A stretch of DNA of 64,000 nt from Streptomyces sp. Z26 (GTDB lineage: Bacteria > Actinomycetota > Actinomycetes > Streptomycetales > Streptomycetaceae): assembly GCF_003665095.1 (NCBI RefSeq), contig NZ_RCHV01000002.1, forward strand, positions 1,001,501 through 1,065,500, in the 5' to 3' direction. Made by a program: the position numbers and the translations under genes. Positions 34,958 through 46,667 of this stretch are shown piece after piece. The stretch's first letter is position 1, and every line of letters starts with the position of its first letter. The notes under the pieces are model-generated. The model did no database searches. It worked only from the letters and a program-made list of their open reading frames with translations, and had not been told where the DNA came from.

Positions 34958-35734
34958 TTACTGGTCGCGGAAGCGGACGATCTTCACGAACTCGTCCGCG
35001 TCCAGCGCCGCGCCGCCCACCAGGGCGCCGTCCACGTCGGGCTGCGCCATGATCGCGGCGACGTTCGACGCCTTCACCGAACCGCCGTACTGGATGCGCA
35101 CGGCGTCGGCCAGCTCCTGGTCGTACAGCTCCGCGAGGCGGCCCCGGATCGCGGCGCAGACCTCCTGCGCGTCCTCGGGGGTGGCGACCTCGCCGGTGCC
35201 GATGGCCCACACCGGCTCGTACGCGATCACGATCGTCGCGGCCTGCTCCCGGGTGACGTCCTGGAGCGCGCCGTCGAGCTGAGCGAGCGTGTGCGCGACG
35301 TGGGTGCCCGCCTTGCGCACGTCCAGGCCCTCACCGACGCAGAGGATCGGCGTCAGCTCGTGCCGGAAGGCGGCCTTCACCTTGGCGTTGCACACGGCCT
35401 CGTCCTCGCCGTGGTACTGCCGCCGCTCGGAGTGGCCGACGGTGACGTAGGTGCACTTCAGCTTCGCCAGCATCGGCCCGGAGATCTCGCCGGTGTACGC
35501 GCCGGAGTCGTGCGCGGAGAGGTCCTGCGCGCCGTAGCGGATCTTCAGCTTGTCGCCGTCGACCAGGGTCTGTACGGAACGCAGGTCGGTGAACGGCGCC
35601 AGCACGGCCACCTCCACCGCGTCGTGGTCCTTGTCGGCCAGCGCGAACGCCAGCTTCTGCACGTGGGCGATGGCCTCGAGGTGGTTGAGGTTCATCTTCC
35701 AGTTGCCCGCCATCAGGGGCGTGCGGCTGCTCAT
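34958..35734 (-). CDS. tpiA: Triosephosphate isomerase
   Basis: The 258-residue enzyme has MAGNWKMN (active Lys), TVGHSERRQ (catalytic His) and [11 protein letters not shown] (catalytic Glu), with the phosphate-binding IQYGGSVK and [10 protein letters not shown]. It is cytosolic and follows pgk by 5 bp in the gap-pgk-tpiA operon. Confidence 0.97.
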   Translation of the reverse strand: MSSRTPLMAGNWKMNLNHLEAIAHVQKLAFALADKDHDAVEVAVLAPFTDLRSVQTLVDGDKLKIRYGAQDLSAHDSGAYTGEISGPMLAKLKCTYVTVGHSERRQYHGEDEAVCNAKVKAAFRHELTPILCVGEGLDVRKAGTHVAHTLAQLDGALQDVTREQAATIVIAYEPVWAIGTGEVATPEDAQEVCAAIRGRLAELYDQELADAVRIQYGGSVKASNVAAIMAQPDVDGALVGGAALDADEFVKIVRFRDQ

Positions 35735-35739
35735 GGGGG

Positions 35740-36972
35740 TCAGTCCTCCAGTGCGGCGAGGCCGGGGAGCGTCTTGCCCTCGAGGTATTCGAGGCTGGCG
35801 CCGCCACCGGTCGAGATGTGGCCGAAAGCGTTCTCGTCGAAGCCCAGCAGCCGTACGGCCGCCGCGCTGTCACCGCCGCCGACGACGGTGAACGACGCGT
35901 CGCCCTCGGGCGTACGGGCGTCCAGCAGGCCCTGGGCGACGGCGCGGGTCCCGGCGGCGAAGTCGGGGTGCTCGAAGACGCCCATGGGGCCGTTCCAGAA
36001 GACCGTCACGGCGTCCGCGAGCTTCGACGCGTACAGCTTGCCGCTCTCCGGGCCGATGTCCAGGCCCATGAGGCCCTCCGGCATGGCGTCGGCGGCGACC
36101 GTACGGGCGTCGGCGGGCGCCTTCGTCTTCAGGTCGGGGAACTCGGGGGCGACGACCACGTCGACCGGGAGCACGAACTCCACGCCGTTCGCCTCGGCCC
36201 GCTCCAGATAGCCGCGGACGGCCGGGAGCTGGTCCTCCTGGAGGAGGGACGAACCCACCTCGTGGCCCTGCGCCTTGAGGAAGGTGAAGACCATGCCGCC
36301 GCCGATGAGGATGCGGTCGGCCTTCTCCAGCAGGTGGTCGATGACGCCGAGCTTGTCGGAGACCTTCGCGCCGCCGAGGACCACCGCGTAGGGGCGGGAC
36401 ACGTCCTCGGTCAGCCGCTTCAGCACGCCGACCTCGGTGGCGATGAGACCGCCCGCGGCGTGCGGGAGCCGTGCCGGGAGGTCGTAGACCGAGGCGTGCT
36501 TGCGGTGGACCGCGCCGAAGCCGTCGCCGACGTACAGGTCCGCGAGGGCGGCCAACTCGTCGGCGAACGCGCCGCGTTCGGCGTCGTCCTTGCTGGTCTC
36601 GCCGGGGTTGAAGCGGAGGTTCTCCAACAGCGCGACCTGGCCGTCCGCCAGGGCGCCGACGGCGGCCTTCGCGCTGTCGCCGACGGTGTCGGCGGCGAAG
36701 GCGACGTCGCCCCGGGCGGAACCGGCGAGCAGCTCGCCCAGTCGGCGGGCGACCGGCGCGAGCGAGAACCGCGGGTCGGGCGCGCCCTTCGGGCGGCCCA
36801 GGTGCGAGGCGACGACCACGCGGGCGCCTGCCTCGACGAGCTTGCGGAGAGTGGGGACGACGGCGCGGATACGGCCGTCGTCGGTGATGGTGTCGCCGTC
36901 GAGCGGGACGTTCAGGTCGGCGCGGACGAACACCCGCCGCCCGGCGACGTCTAGCTCGTCAATCGTCTTCAT
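35740..36972 (-). CDS. pgk: Phosphoglycerate kinase
   Basis: The 410-residue enzyme makes ATP from 1,3-bisphosphoglycerate. It has [15 protein letters not shown] at the N-terminus, [29 protein letters not shown] and the nucleotide-binding [13 protein letters not shown]. It lies between gap and tpiA on one transcript; a large hairpin precedes it. Confidence 0.97.
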   Translation of the reverse strand: MKTIDELDVAGRRVFVRADLNVPLDGDTITDDGRIRAVVPTLRKLVEAGARVVVASHLGRPKGAPDPRFSLAPVARRLGELLAGSARGDVAFAADTVGDSAKAAVGALADGQVALLENLRFNPGETSKDDAERGAFADELAALADLYVGDGFGAVHRKHASVYDLPARLPHAAGGLIATEVGVLKRLTEDVSRPYAVVLGGAKVSDKLGVIDHLLEKADRILIGGGMVFTFLKAQGHEVGSSLLQEDQLPAVRGYLERAEANGVEFVLPVDVVVAPEFPDLKTKAPADARTVAADAMPEGLMGLDIGPESGKLYASKLADAVTVFWNGPMGVFEHPDFAAGTRAVAQGLLDARTPEGDASFTVVGGGDSAAAVRLLGFDENAFGHISTGGGASLEYLEGKTLPGLAALED

Positions 36973-37009
36973 GCTGGATGGGCTCCTCGCGTCTGGCTGT
37001 GGCTCTGCA

Positions 37010-37059
37010 CGGGCCAGGGCTCGCGAAGCGCGTCGTTGCGCTCCACGAGCCCTGGCCCG
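37010..37059 (-). terminator. Hairpin between gap and pgk (partial terminator or processing site)
   Basis: A perfect 14-bp stem (37010-37023 with 37046-37059) with a 22-nt loop lies between gap and pgk on the same strand. In an operon such a hairpin may attenuate pgk-tpiA or stabilise the gap mRNA. Confidence 0.7.
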
Positions 37060-37095
37060 GTCGCGTGTCGTGCGGCGATCGCGGAGCGATCGGTG

Positions 37096-38175
<1,080 letters not shown>

Positions 38176-38349
38176 CTACCGCGCCGCCCCGCGTCGGCCG
38201 AACGCGGCGGTGCCGTCGGTCCGCCCGGCCCGGTCCGGGGGACGCGGGCGTACGGGTGCGGGAGCGGGCGGGCACGGGTCGGCGCGGGAGCGTACGGGGT
38301 GTGGCGGCGGTCGTACGGGGTGGGGCGGGCGTACGCCGGACCGGCCGCG

Positions 38350-39327
38350 TCAGCCGACCATCTCCTCGGTGAGCGTCGCGTCCGTCCCCGGCATGCCCAT
38401 GTCCTGCGCGCGCTTGTCGGCCATCGCCAGCAGCCGCCGGATGCGCCCGGCCACCGCGTCCTTCGTCAGCGGCGGGTCCGCGAGGGCGCCCAACTCCTCC
38501 AACGACGCCTGCTTGTGGTCCATCCGCAGCCGCCCCGCAGCCGCCAGGTGCTCGGGCACCTCGTCACCCAGGATCTCCAGCGCGCGCTGCACGCGGGCAC
38601 CGGCGGCGACCGCCGCGCGGGCCGAACGGCGCAGGTTGGCGTCGTCGAAGTTCGCCAGCCGGTTCGCCGTGGCCCGCACCTCGCGCCGCATCCGGCGCTC
38701 CTCCCAGGCCAGCACGGCCTCGTGCGCGCCGAGCCGGGTGAGGAGCGCGCCGATGGCGTCCCCGTCCCGTACGACGACCCGGTCCACACCCCGTACCTCA
38801 CGGGCCTTCGACGGGATCTGGAGCCGACGGGCCGCGCCCACCAGCGCCAACGCGGCCTCCGGGCCGGGGCAGGTGACCTCCAACGAGGACGAGCGGCCCG
38901 GCTCCGTCAGCGAGCCGTGCGCGAGGAACGCGCCGCGCCACGCGGCCTCCGCGTCGCAGGTGGCCCCCGAGACCACCTGCGGCGGCAGGCCGCGGATCGG
39001 CCGCCCCCGCGTGTCGACCAGCCCCGTCTGCCGCGCGAGCTGGTCGCCGCCCGCGACCACCCGTACGACGTAACGCGAGCCGCGCCGCAGGCCGCCGGGG
39101 GCCATCACCACCAGGTCGGAGGCGTGGCCGAAGATCTCCAGGATGTCCTTGCGGAGCCTGCGGGCCGCGATGCCCGTGTCCAGCTCCGCCTCGATCACGA
39201 TGCGCCCGCTCACCAGGTGGAGGCCGCCCGCGAACCGCAGGACCGACGAGACCTCCGACTTCCGGCAGCAGGTCCGGGTGACGGGGAGCCGGGAGATTTC
39301 ATCCTTCACCGCTGCCGTCATCGCCAT
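38350..39327 (-). CDS. whiA: WhiA, sporulation transcription factor
   Basis: The 325-residue protein combines a degenerate LAGLIDADG fold (about residues 20-200: [26 protein letters not shown]) with a C-terminal helix-turn-helix ([31 protein letters not shown]). With WhiB it controls sporulation septation in Streptomyces. The ATG at 39327 has AAGGA 8 nt upstream and overlaps the yvcK end by 10 bp, so translation is likely coupled. The order whiA-yvcK-rapZ-uvrC is conserved. Confidence 0.96.
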   Translation of the reverse strand: MAMTAAVKDEISRLPVTRTCCRKSEVSSVLRFAGGLHLVSGRIVIEAELDTGIAARRLRKDILEIFGHASDLVVMAPGGLRRGSRYVVRVVAGGDQLARQTGLVDTRGRPIRGLPPQVVSGATCDAEAAWRGAFLAHGSLTEPGRSSSLEVTCPGPEAALALVGAARRLQIPSKAREVRGVDRVVVRDGDAIGALLTRLGAHEAVLAWEERRMRREVRATANRLANFDDANLRRSARAAVAAGARVQRALEILGDEVPEHLAAAGRLRMDHKQASLEELGALADPPLTKDAVAGRIRRLLAMADKRAQDMGMPGTDATLTEEMVG

Positions 39328-40400
39328 GGGCCGATCCTTCCGTGCATACGAAAAATACGGTCGTACGCGGCTGCCAGCAGCACCGGGTCGTGCCGGGTGC
39401 CACCTCCCCCGGGGGCGGCGGAGCCGCTGTCGGCTCCGCCGTCACCGCGGGAGACGGCGTCCCCGGGCTCCGCCACGGGGGCCAGTTCGACCGTCGCCCC
39501 GAGCCGCTCGGCGGCCTCACGGAGACTGTCCTGGTCGGGCACGGCGGCCTGGTCGGCCAACACCACGTCGAAGGCGAGTTTAGGGGCGTGTCGGGCCAAA
39601 ACCTCCAAATGACGCTGCGGAGAAAATCCGTCCGTCTCACCCGGCTGCGGCACGAGGTTGAGCGAGAGCACCCGGCGGGCGCGAGTCTCCTGGAGCGCGT
39701 CGAGCAGCCGCGGAACGAGCAGATGGGGGATCACGGACGAGAACCACGAGCCGGGGCCGACCACCACCCAGTCCGCGTCGAGCACGGCGTCCACGGCCTC
39801 CGGCACGGCGGGCGGGTCGTTCGGCACCAGCTGCACGCGCTGGACCTCGCCGGGGGTGAGGGCGACGGTGGCCTGCCCCCGTACGGTCGACAGCGCGTCC
39901 GGCTCGGCCGGGTCGTGGCCGCGCACGCGGGCCTGGAGCTCCAGGGGTACGGCGGACATGGGGAGGACGCGGCCGTGCGCGCCGAGCAGCTTGCCCACCA
40001 GGTCGAGGGCCTGGACGTGGTCGCCCAGCTGCTCCCAGAGCGCCACGATCAGCAGGTTGCCGACGGCGTGGTCGTGCAGCTCGCCCTGGCTGACGAAGCG
40101 GTGCTGGACGACCTCCGCCCAGGTGCGGCCCCAGTCGTCGTCGCCGCAGAGTGCCGCCAGCGCCTTGCGCAGGTCCCCCGGCGGCAGCACGCCCAGCTCG
40201 TCGCGGAGCCGGCCGCTGGAACCGCCGTCGTCGGCGACGGTGACGACGGCCGTCAGGTCGCCGGTGATGCGGCGCAGCGCCGTCAGCGAGGCGGACAGGC
40301 CCATGCCGCCGCCGAGGGCGACGACCTTGGGCTGCGCGCCACGGCGCCGGGCCGGTCCGCTGCCGAGCGGTCGGCGCAGCCGTATGGTCCTACGGGGCAT
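39318..40400 (-). CDS. yvcK: YvcK/GlmR family protein (UPF0052)
   Basis: The 360-residue protein has the family's nucleotide-sugar-binding motifs: [56 protein letters not shown] and [15 protein letters not shown]. In Bacillus and mycobacteria it controls carbon flow into peptidoglycan precursors. The C-terminus carries a Gly/Asp-rich insertion ([18 protein letters not shown]). The gene lies 93 bp after rapZ and overlaps whiA. Confidence 0.93.
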   Translation of the reverse strand: MPRRTIRLRRPLGSGPARRRGAQPKVVALGGGMGLSASLTALRRITGDLTAVVTVADDGGSSGRLRDELGVLPPGDLRKALAALCGDDDWGRTWAEVVQHRFVSQGELHDHAVGNLLIVALWEQLGDHVQALDLVGKLLGAHGRVLPMSAVPLELQARVRGHDPAEPDALSTVRGQATVALTPGEVQRVQLVPNDPPAVPEAVDAVLDADWVVVGPGSWFSSVIPHLLVPRLLDALQETRARRVLSLNLVPQPGETDGFSPQRHLEVLARHAPKLAFDVVLADQAAVPDQDSLREAAERLGATVELAPVAEPGDAVSRGDGGADSGSAAPGGGGTRHDPVLLAAAYDRIFRMHGRIGPWR

Positions 40401-40493
40401 TCCTCACGTCCCATCGGGCGTCGTCGTCGGTCGTCGGCACCCCGTCCGCCACGGGGTGCCGCCACTGCCACGGGCTCACTCGTGTGCCGCGGG

Positions 40494-41390
40494 CTACTCG
40501 CGGCCCATGTCGCGGTGCACCACGACGGTCTCCACGCCCTCGTCGGACAGCCGCCTGGCCAGCCGTTCGGACATGGCGACCGAACGGTGCTTGCCGCCGG
40601 TGCAGCCGACGGCGACGGTGACGTAGCGCTTGCCCTCGCGGCGGTATCCGGTGGCGATGAGCTGGAGCAGCTCGGCGTAGCGGTCGAGGAACTCCTTGGC
40701 GCCGGGCTGGTTGAAGACGTAGCCCGACACCTCCTCGTTGAGGCCGGTGAAGGGGCGCAGCTCGGGCACCCAGTGCGGGTTCGGCAGGAAGCGGCAGTCG
40801 ACCACCAGGTCGGCGTCGACCGGCAGCCCGTACTTGAACCCGAACGACATCACCGTCGCCCGCAGCTCCGGCTCCTCCTCGCCCGCGAACTGGGCGTCGA
40901 GCTTGGCGCGCAGCTCGTGCACGTTGAGGCTGGAGGTGTCGATCACCAGGTCGGCGTCGCCGCGCAGCTCGCGCAGCAGGTCCCGTTCGGCCTCGATGCC
41001 GTTGACGATGCGGCCGTCGCCCTGGAGGGGGTGCGGGCGGCGTACCGACTCGAAGCGGCGCACCAGGGCGTCGTCGGACGCCTCCAGGAAGACGGTGCGC
41101 CGGGTGACCTCCTTGGCGTCCAGCTCCGCGAGGGACTGCTTCAGGTTGTCGAAGAAGCGGCGTCCGCGGACGTCGACGACGGCGGCGATACGGGCGACGT
41201 TGCCCTGGGAACGGGCGCCGAGGTCGACCATGGTGGGGATCAGGGCGGGCGGCAGGTTGTCCACGACGAACCAGCCGAGGTCCTCCAGGCACTTGGCCGC
41301 GGTGCTGCGTCCGGCGCCGGACATGCCCGAGATGATCACCAGCTCGGGCGTCTTCGCCTCATCGGCTTCCGCGGGCTTGGCGGTGCTCAC
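40494..41390 (-). CDS. rapZ: RapZ/YvcJ family nucleotide-binding regulator
   Basis: The 298-residue protein has the P-loop ISGMSGAGRSTAAKCLEDLGW, the conserved VVDNLPPALIPTMV, HPLQGDGRI, SFGFKYGLPVDADLV, RFLPNPHWVPELRPFTG and GCTGGKHRSVAMSE. It controls amino-sugar metabolism in E. coli through GlmZ RNA; the actinobacterial role is less clear. The GTG at 41390 is preferred because GGAG lies 5 nt upstream and the conserved part begins soon after. An ATG at 41468 would add 26 Glu/Ala/Arg-rich residues encoded by a DNA repeat. Confidence 0.92.
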   Translation of the reverse strand: MSTAKPAEADEAKTPELVIISGMSGAGRSTAAKCLEDLGWFVVDNLPPALIPTMVDLGARSQGNVARIAAVVDVRGRRFFDNLKQSLAELDAKEVTRRTVFLEASDDALVRRFESVRRPHPLQGDGRIVNGIEAERDLLRELRGDADLVIDTSSLNVHELRAKLDAQFAGEEEPELRATVMSFGFKYGLPVDADLVVDCRFLPNPHWVPELRPFTGLNEEVSGYVFNQPGAKEFLDRYAELLQLIATGYRREGKRYVTVAVGCTGGKHRSVAMSERLARRLSDEGVETVVVHRDMGRE

Positions 41391-41501
41391 CTGTGCTCCG
41401 TCTCTGCGTTCCGCTGCGCTGCGTTCTGCGTGCTCGGTGTCTCTGCGTTCTGCGTGCTCTGCGCTCATGCTGCTCGTCCCCCGTCGTCGCCGTCGCGGAT
41501 C

Positions 41502-43562
41502 TCATGTGGTGCCGTCCTCCACGATCTCACCCGTGGCGGTGTTCACGGCGGGGGCGGGCGCCGCCGTGCCCGCCAGTGCCGCGACGACCGACTCGGCGGT
41601 CTTCCGACCCACTCCGGGGACCTCGCAGATCTGCTCGACGGTGGCCGAACGGAGCCGCTTCAACGAGCCGAAGTGCTTGATCAGCGCCTGCTTACGGGTC
41701 TCCCCGAGGCCCGGCACCGCGTCCAGCGGACTCGCCCGCAGCGACTTGCCCCGCTTGCCCCGCTGGTAGGCGATCGCGAACCGGTGCGCCTCGTCGCGGG
41801 CGCGCTGGAGGAGGTAGAGACCTTCACTCGTACGAGGCAGGACCACCGGGTCGGTCTCGTGCGGGAGCCAGACCTCCTCCAGGCGCTTGGCGAGGCCGCA
41901 CACCGCCACGTCGTCCACGCCCAGCTCGTCCAGCGCGCGCTGGGCGGCGGCGACCTGCGGCTGCCCGCCGTCCACGACGAGGAGCTGCGGCGGGTACGCG
42001 AACCTGCGCGGGCGGCCGTCCTCGTCGCGCGGGCCGACGGGCGGCGACGTTTCGCCGTCCGTGCCGCCGCCGTCCGTGCCGCGGGCGTCCCCGGCGGCGG
42101 CGCCCGGCGCGTCCTCCCCGTACGCGGGTCCGCCCTCGCCCTCGGCCCACTCGCCGGTCTGCTGCTTCTCCTTGAGGTACCGCCGGAAGCGGCGGCTGAT
42201 CACCTCGTGCATGGCCCGTACGTCGTCCTGGCCCGCGAACGACTTGATCTGGAAGCGGCGGTACTCGCTCTTGCGCGCCAGCCCGTCCTCCAGCACCACC
42301 ATCGACGCCACCACGTCGTCGCCCTGGAGGTGCGAGATGTCGAAGCACTCGATGCGCAGCGGCGCCGAGTCCAGCTCCAGCGCCTCCGCGATCTCCTCCA
42401 GCGCCCGCGAGCGCGTCGTCAGGTCGGAGGCCCGCTTGGTCTTGTGCAGGACGAGCGACTGCTGCGCGTTGCGCTGGACCGTCTCCATCAGGGCCCGCTT
42501 GTCGCCGCGCTGCGGGACGCGCAGGCTGACGCCCGCGCCGCGCCGTTCGGTGAGCCAGCGCTCCACCGGCTCCACCGGCTCGGGCAGCGCCGGGACCAGC
42601 ACCTCCCGGGGCACGGCGTCGCCCTGCTCCAGCCCGTAGAGCTGCTGGAGGGCGTGCTCGACGAGGCCCGGCGTGCTGATCTCCTCGACCTTGTCGGTGA
42701 CCCAGCCGCGCTGGCCGCGCACCCGCCCGCCGCGCACGTGGAAGATCTGGACGGCGGCCTCCAGCTCGTCCTCCGCGACGGCCATCAGGTCGGCGTCGGT
42801 GGCGTCGGCCAGGACGACCGCGTTCTTCTCCATGGCGCGGGTGAGGGCCTCGATGTCGTCGCGCAGCCGGGCGGCGCGCTCGTACTCCATCTCGTCGGCG
42901 GCCTCCTGCATGGAGCGTTCGAGCCGACGGAGGTACGTGCCGGTGCGTCCGGCCATGAAGTCGCAGAACTCGTCGGCCAGTTCGCGGTGCTCCTCGGGGC
43001 TGACGCGGCCGACGCAGGGCGCGGAGCACTTCCCGATGTACCCCAGCAGGCAGGGGCGGCCGATCTGCGCCGAGCGCTTGAACACGCCCGCGGAGCAGGT
43101 GCGTACGGGGAAGGCGCGGAGCATCAGGTCGACGGTCTCGCGGATGGCCCAGGCGTGCGCGTACGGCCCGAAGTAGCGCACGCCCTTCCGCTTGGGGCCG
43201 CGCATGACCTGGACGCGCGGGAACTCCTCGTTCATCGTCACGGCGAGGGACGGATAGCTCTTGTCGTCGCGGTACTTGACGTTGAACCGGGGGTCGAACT
43301 CCTTGATCCAGGAGTACTCCAGCTGGAGCGCCTCGACCTCGGTGCCCACCACCGTCCAGTCCACGGAGCAGGCGGTGGTGACCATGGTGCGGGTGCGCGG
43401 GTGCAGGCCCGCCAGGTCCTGGAAGTAGTTGGCGAGGCGCGCGCGCAGGCTCTTCGCCTTCCCGACGTAGATCACGCGGTGGTGCTCGTCGCGGAAGCGG
43501 TAGACCCCCGGGGAGTCGGGGATCTGTCCCGGCTTGGGTCGGTAGCTGGAGGGGTCGGCCAT
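41502..43562 (-). CDS. uvrC: UvrC, excinuclease subunit C
   Basis: The 686-residue protein has the N-terminal GIY-YIG nuclease ([25 protein letters not shown]), a UVR motif ([24 protein letters not shown]), an RNase H-like nuclease ([35 protein letters not shown]) and C-terminal HhH motifs ([35 protein letters not shown]). A disordered Gly/Asp insertion of about 45 residues ([14 protein letters not shown]...) interrupts the region before the second nuclease. It incises both sides of lesions with UvrB. Confidence 0.97.
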   Translation of the reverse strand: MADPSSYRPKPGQIPDSPGVYRFRDEHHRVIYVGKAKSLRARLANYFQDLAGLHPRTRTMVTTACSVDWTVVGTEVEALQLEYSWIKEFDPRFNVKYRDDKSYPSLAVTMNEEFPRVQVMRGPKRKGVRYFGPYAHAWAIRETVDLMLRAFPVRTCSAGVFKRSAQIGRPCLLGYIGKCSAPCVGRVSPEEHRELADEFCDFMAGRTGTYLRRLERSMQEAADEMEYERAARLRDDIEALTRAMEKNAVVLADATDADLMAVAEDELEAAVQIFHVRGGRVRGQRGWVTDKVEEISTPGLVEHALQQLYGLEQGDAVPREVLVPALPEPVEPVERWLTERRGAGVSLRVPQRGDKRALMETVQRNAQQSLVLHKTKRASDLTTRSRALEEIAEALELDSAPLRIECFDISHLQGDDVVASMVVLEDGLARKSEYRRFQIKSFAGQDDVRAMHEVISRRFRRYLKEKQQTGEWAEGEGGPAYGEDAPGAAAGDARGTDGGGTDGETSPPVGPRDEDGRPRRFAYPPQLLVVDGGQPQVAAAQRALDELGVDDVAVCGLAKRLEEVWLPHETDPVVLPRTSEGLYLLQRARDEAHRFAIAYQRGKRGKSLRASPLDAVPGLGETRKQALIKHFGSLKRLRSATVEQICEVPGVGRKTAESVVAALAGTAAPAPAVNTATGEIVEDGTT

Positions 43563-43638
43563 GCGTCACACCCTACGTCCGGGCGGTGACAACGGGTCCG
43601 GGCCGGTGGCCGTGACGGGCGCCCGCACGAGGGGAGTT

Positions 43639-43662
43639 GCGGTCAGGCGGTCAGGCGGTCAG
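43639..43662 (+). repeat. Three tandem GCGGTCAG units after the helicase gene
   Basis: Three exact 8-bp units (43639-43662) lie just past the helicase stop, with a further copy at 43677-43684 containing that stop. On the minus strand each unit reads CTGACCGC and holds a TGA; because 8 is not divisible by 3, the stops fall in different frames. Confidence 0.85.
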
Positions 43663-43679
43663 GCGGGTGAGCGGGGCGG

Positions 43680-46667
43680 TCAGGCCCACGCGACGCGCAT
43701 CGCCGTCGTCGCGTCCAGCGGCGGCAGCCCCGCCTGCGCGGCCAACACCCCGGCGCCCTCCGGGGAACGGGTGTAGAGCGGCGCGGCCTCGCTGACGTGA
43801 CGGCACCAGGCGGCGGCGTACGCGTCGACGCGGCGCCGGTTCTCCCCGAGGGCGGCGGGTACGGCGTGGTGGACGACGGTGTTCCGCAACCCGCCGCGGA
43901 TCGCGCGGTGCCCGGCGAGCAGCCCGTACCGGGTGAGCGCGTAGCGCGGCAGCAGGTAGCGCGGGTCGCCGACCGGTGAGACGGCCTCGTCGAACGCCGT
44001 CGCGAAGCGTTCCGAGGCGGCCGCGGGCACGCCGTGCAGCCCGACCCGGTACGCGCCCGTCTCGTCCGGCTCCACCGACACCGCCTCCGCGCCGCGCGGC
44101 ACCAGCCCGGCGGCGTGCAGCCCGTCCGCGACCGCCCGCGCGACCGCCGCGAGCACCGGCTCACCGGCCGCCGCGCGCAACCGGCGCGCGTACGCCGCCG
44201 CCCGCGCCGTGGCGTACGCCGCCCAGCCCCCGAGCGCCGCCGCGCCCGCGGCGAGCGGCGGCACGCCCGCCGCCGCGGGCGGCAGCGCGCACAGCAGCGC
44301 CCCGGCGGCGCCCGCCCAGGGGGCGGCGCCGACGGGCACGGCGGGCGCGACGCCGTGCCGGGACGGCACCGCGAGGGGCGGCGCGCCGGCGCCCTGGGCG
44401 CCCGCCGGGCGGCCGGGCGGGCGGCGCGTACGCGGGGCGGTGACGCGCACGGTGTGCACCAGCCGGTCCTCGTACGGGCTGCCGACGCGCCACAGCTCCC
44501 GGGCCGCGGCGCGGTCCTCCGCGCGGCGCAGCATCAGCGCGTTGAAGCGGTCGAACCCGTCCCCGGGCGGCGGCCCGTACGGCGACAGCCCCGCGTGCAC
44601 GTGCGTCACGCCGGAGAGGATCTCGCCCGCGTCGGTGCAGCCGAGGTGGCCCTCGTGCTTCCGTACGAAGCGGTCCCAGTCGCCGCCACCGCGCGGGTGG
44701 CCCTCGGCCACGCACACCACCGACCAGGTGTGCGCGGTCTTCTCCGGCCAGTCCGGGTCCAGCCGGAGCGCGCGCCCGCGGATCTGTACGACGGCGGTGG
44801 CCGTGGTGGCCTCCGTGAGGTCGACGAGGGTGTTGACGCGGCGCGCGTCCCAGCCCTCGCCGAGCATGCCGCGGGTGCCGACGAGGGCGCGGGTGCCGCC
44901 CGCCTCGAAGAAGCGGGTGGCGAGGGCGACCCAGCGGCGGCTGGTCCACCGCCCGGTGATCTCCACGACGCCGCCGTTCCCGTACGCCGAGCCGTTCCCG
45001 TACGCGCCCCCGTCCGCCCAGCCGTACGCGCCCCCGTCCGCGCCCCCGTCCGGCAGCGGGTCCAGCCGCAGGCCGGGCTCGGCCTCCGCCACGAACGCGG
45101 CGAAGCGCCGCGCCGTCGCGGGCGCCGCGGCCACCGTACGGCCGGTGACGAGCAGCGGTTCCAGCACGGCCGTACGCGGGTCGGCGGCCAGCTCCGCCAG
45201 CACGAGCCGCGCGGAACCCGCCTCCTGGTCGAGTACGCCGTCGAGGTCGGCCGGGAGCGTCGCGGCGGCCCGCTCGTGGTCGCAGACGACGACGGCGCGC
45301 AACCGGTCGGCCAGCGTGGCGTGTTCGGCGGCGAGGATCTCCCGTACGGCCGCCGTCTTCGCCGCGCTGCGGGCCAGCACCCGGTCGACCGGCGCGCGCC
45401 CGCCCCGTACGCCCCGGCTCGTGAGCCGGTAGCCGACGGCGGGCAGCGCGGCGCGTACGGCCTCCAGGGCCGCCGCGTCGGCGGGTGCGGCGCTGGGGCG
45501 GAGGCAGTGCCGCACCCAGTCGTCGAGCAGGCACACCCAGTCCTCGGCGGCGGGCGGCCGCCGGTGCTCCTCAGCGAGCCGGGCGCCGTCCGGGAGGTCG
45601 AGCAGCCCGTGGTGGTGGAAGCGGAGCGCGGCGCGGGCGAGCCGGGGGTGGTCGCGGCTGAAGCGGCGCCAGGGGACGGCGGGCCCGGTGTCGGCGTCGC
45701 CGGGCCCGTCCGCGGCCGTACGGCGGCGGACGACGCGCTCGTCCAGCCAGCCCAGGAACGGGCTGGCGGCGAAGCCGGGGTCGAGCAGGCCGGTGGTGAG
45801 GGCGGCGAAGCGTTCGGTCTCGGCGGCGAGCCAGCCGGTCTCCGCCGCGGTGGGCGGGGTGAGCCAGGCCAGCTCCGCGTACGGGGCGAGCTGGCCCTCC
45901 CGTACGGCCGCGGGGATCGACGGCCCCCGCACCACCGGCCCGAACAGCTCCTCCACGAGCGCGGCCTGCGCGGGCGTGAGCCGGTCGGGCGGGGTGGCGG
46001 TGAGGCCGAGCACGGTGGCGTCGGGGAGTTCGCGCAGCAGCTCGGCCAGCAGCTCGCCCCAGGTGTCCAGCAGGTGGTGGCACTCGTCGAGGAGCAGCGT
46101 GACGCGACCGGCGGCGCGCAGCGCGGCGACCAGTTCGCGCCCCTGGGGGCGCAGCCGGTCGAGCTGGCGGCGGGGTCGCGCGCCCGCGCCGGCCCGCGTA
46201 CGCCCGCTCCCCGTACGCCCGTCCGCGCCCCCGTCCGCCCCGTACGGGAGCGTGCCGCCGCCCTCCTCGTCGACCTCCGCGTCGGGGTCGAAGGAGGCGA
46301 GCGCCTGGTACGTGAGAACCGTGAGCCGGTGGCTCAGCGCGCGGTCCGTACCGGCGGGCGGCGGTGCGGGCCGGAAGGCGGACCACTCGCGGAGCCACTG
46401 ACCCTGGATCGCGGTGTTCGGTCCGAGGACGACCGTGCGGTGGCCGAGGCGGCGCGCGGCCTCCAGGCCGGTCAGCGTCTTGCCGAGGCCCGGCGGCAGC
46501 ACGACCCAGGCCCGGCGCCCGCCCGCCGCGAACGCCGCCGCCAGCCGGTCCAGCGCCGCCGCCTGGTGGCGGCGCAGCGGCACCGGCGGCCGGGTCGCCG
46601 CCACCGCCGCCGCGTCGTCCGTGGACGCGCCGCCGCGTGCCGGGCCGCCCTCCGGAGCGCCGGTCAC
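43680..46667 (-). CDS. Large uncharacterised SF2 DEAD/DEAH-type helicase with hydrophobic C-terminal region
   Basis: The 995-residue protein has Walker A LPPGLGKTLTG (about 57-67), Walker B LLLDECHHLLDTWGE (about 191-205), motif III GLTATPP (about 221-227), motif V GTRGMLGEGWDARRVNTLVDL (597-617) and motif VI QIRGRALRL (628-636). This is a complete SF2 ATPase core of XPB/type III restriction-like order. Residues 535-565 are a Gly/Ala/Tyr repeat (GGAYG units). Residues 776-822 are hydrophobic and could span the membrane; the last 170 residues are an unknown domain. GTG at 46667 overlaps the MBL-fold gene stop (GTGA). Function is unknown; DNA repair or defence are both possible. Confidence 0.88.
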   Translation of the reverse strand: MTGAPEGGPARGGASTDDAAAVAATRPPVPLRRHQAAALDRLAAAFAAGGRRAWVVLPPGLGKTLTGLEAARRLGHRTVVLGPNTAIQGQWLREWSAFRPAPPPAGTDRALSHRLTVLTYQALASFDPDAEVDEEGGGTLPYGADGGADGRTGSGRTRAGAGARPRRQLDRLRPQGRELVAALRAAGRVTLLLDECHHLLDTWGELLAELLRELPDATVLGLTATPPDRLTPAQAALVEELFGPVVRGPSIPAAVREGQLAPYAELAWLTPPTAAETGWLAAETERFAALTTGLLDPGFAASPFLGWLDERVVRRRTAADGPGDADTGPAVPWRRFSRDHPRLARAALRFHHHGLLDLPDGARLAEEHRRPPAAEDWVCLLDDWVRHCLRPSAAPADAAALEAVRAALPAVGYRLTSRGVRGGRAPVDRVLARSAAKTAAVREILAAEHATLADRLRAVVVCDHERAAATLPADLDGVLDQEAGSARLVLAELAADPRTAVLEPLLVTGRTVAAAPATARRFAAFVAEAEPGLRLDPLPDGGADGGAYGWADGGAYGNGSAYGNGGVVEITGRWTSRRWVALATRFFEAGGTRALVGTRGMLGEGWDARRVNTLVDLTEATTATAVVQIRGRALRLDPDWPEKTAHTWSVVCVAEGHPRGGGDWDRFVRKHEGHLGCTDAGEILSGVTHVHAGLSPYGPPPGDGFDRFNALMLRRAEDRAAARELWRVGSPYEDRLVHTVRVTAPRTRRPPGRPAGAQGAGAPPLAVPSRHGVAPAVPVGAAPWAGAAGALLCALPPAAAGVPPLAAGAAALGGWAAYATARAAAYARRLRAAAGEPVLAAVARAVADGLHAAGLVPRGAEAVSVEPDETGAYRVGLHGVPAAASERFATAFDEAVSPVGDPRYLLPRYALTRYGLLAGHRAIRGGLRNTVVHHAVPAALGENRRRVDAYAAAWCRHVSEAAPLYTRSPEGAGVLAAQAGLPPLDATTAMRVAWA

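Noticed and set aside
39342..43589. A 1415-codon plus-strand open frame
   Set aside because: It is the antisense shadow of yvcK, rapZ and uvrC caused by high GC content; the sequence is Val/Gln/Arg-rich and has no ribosome site.
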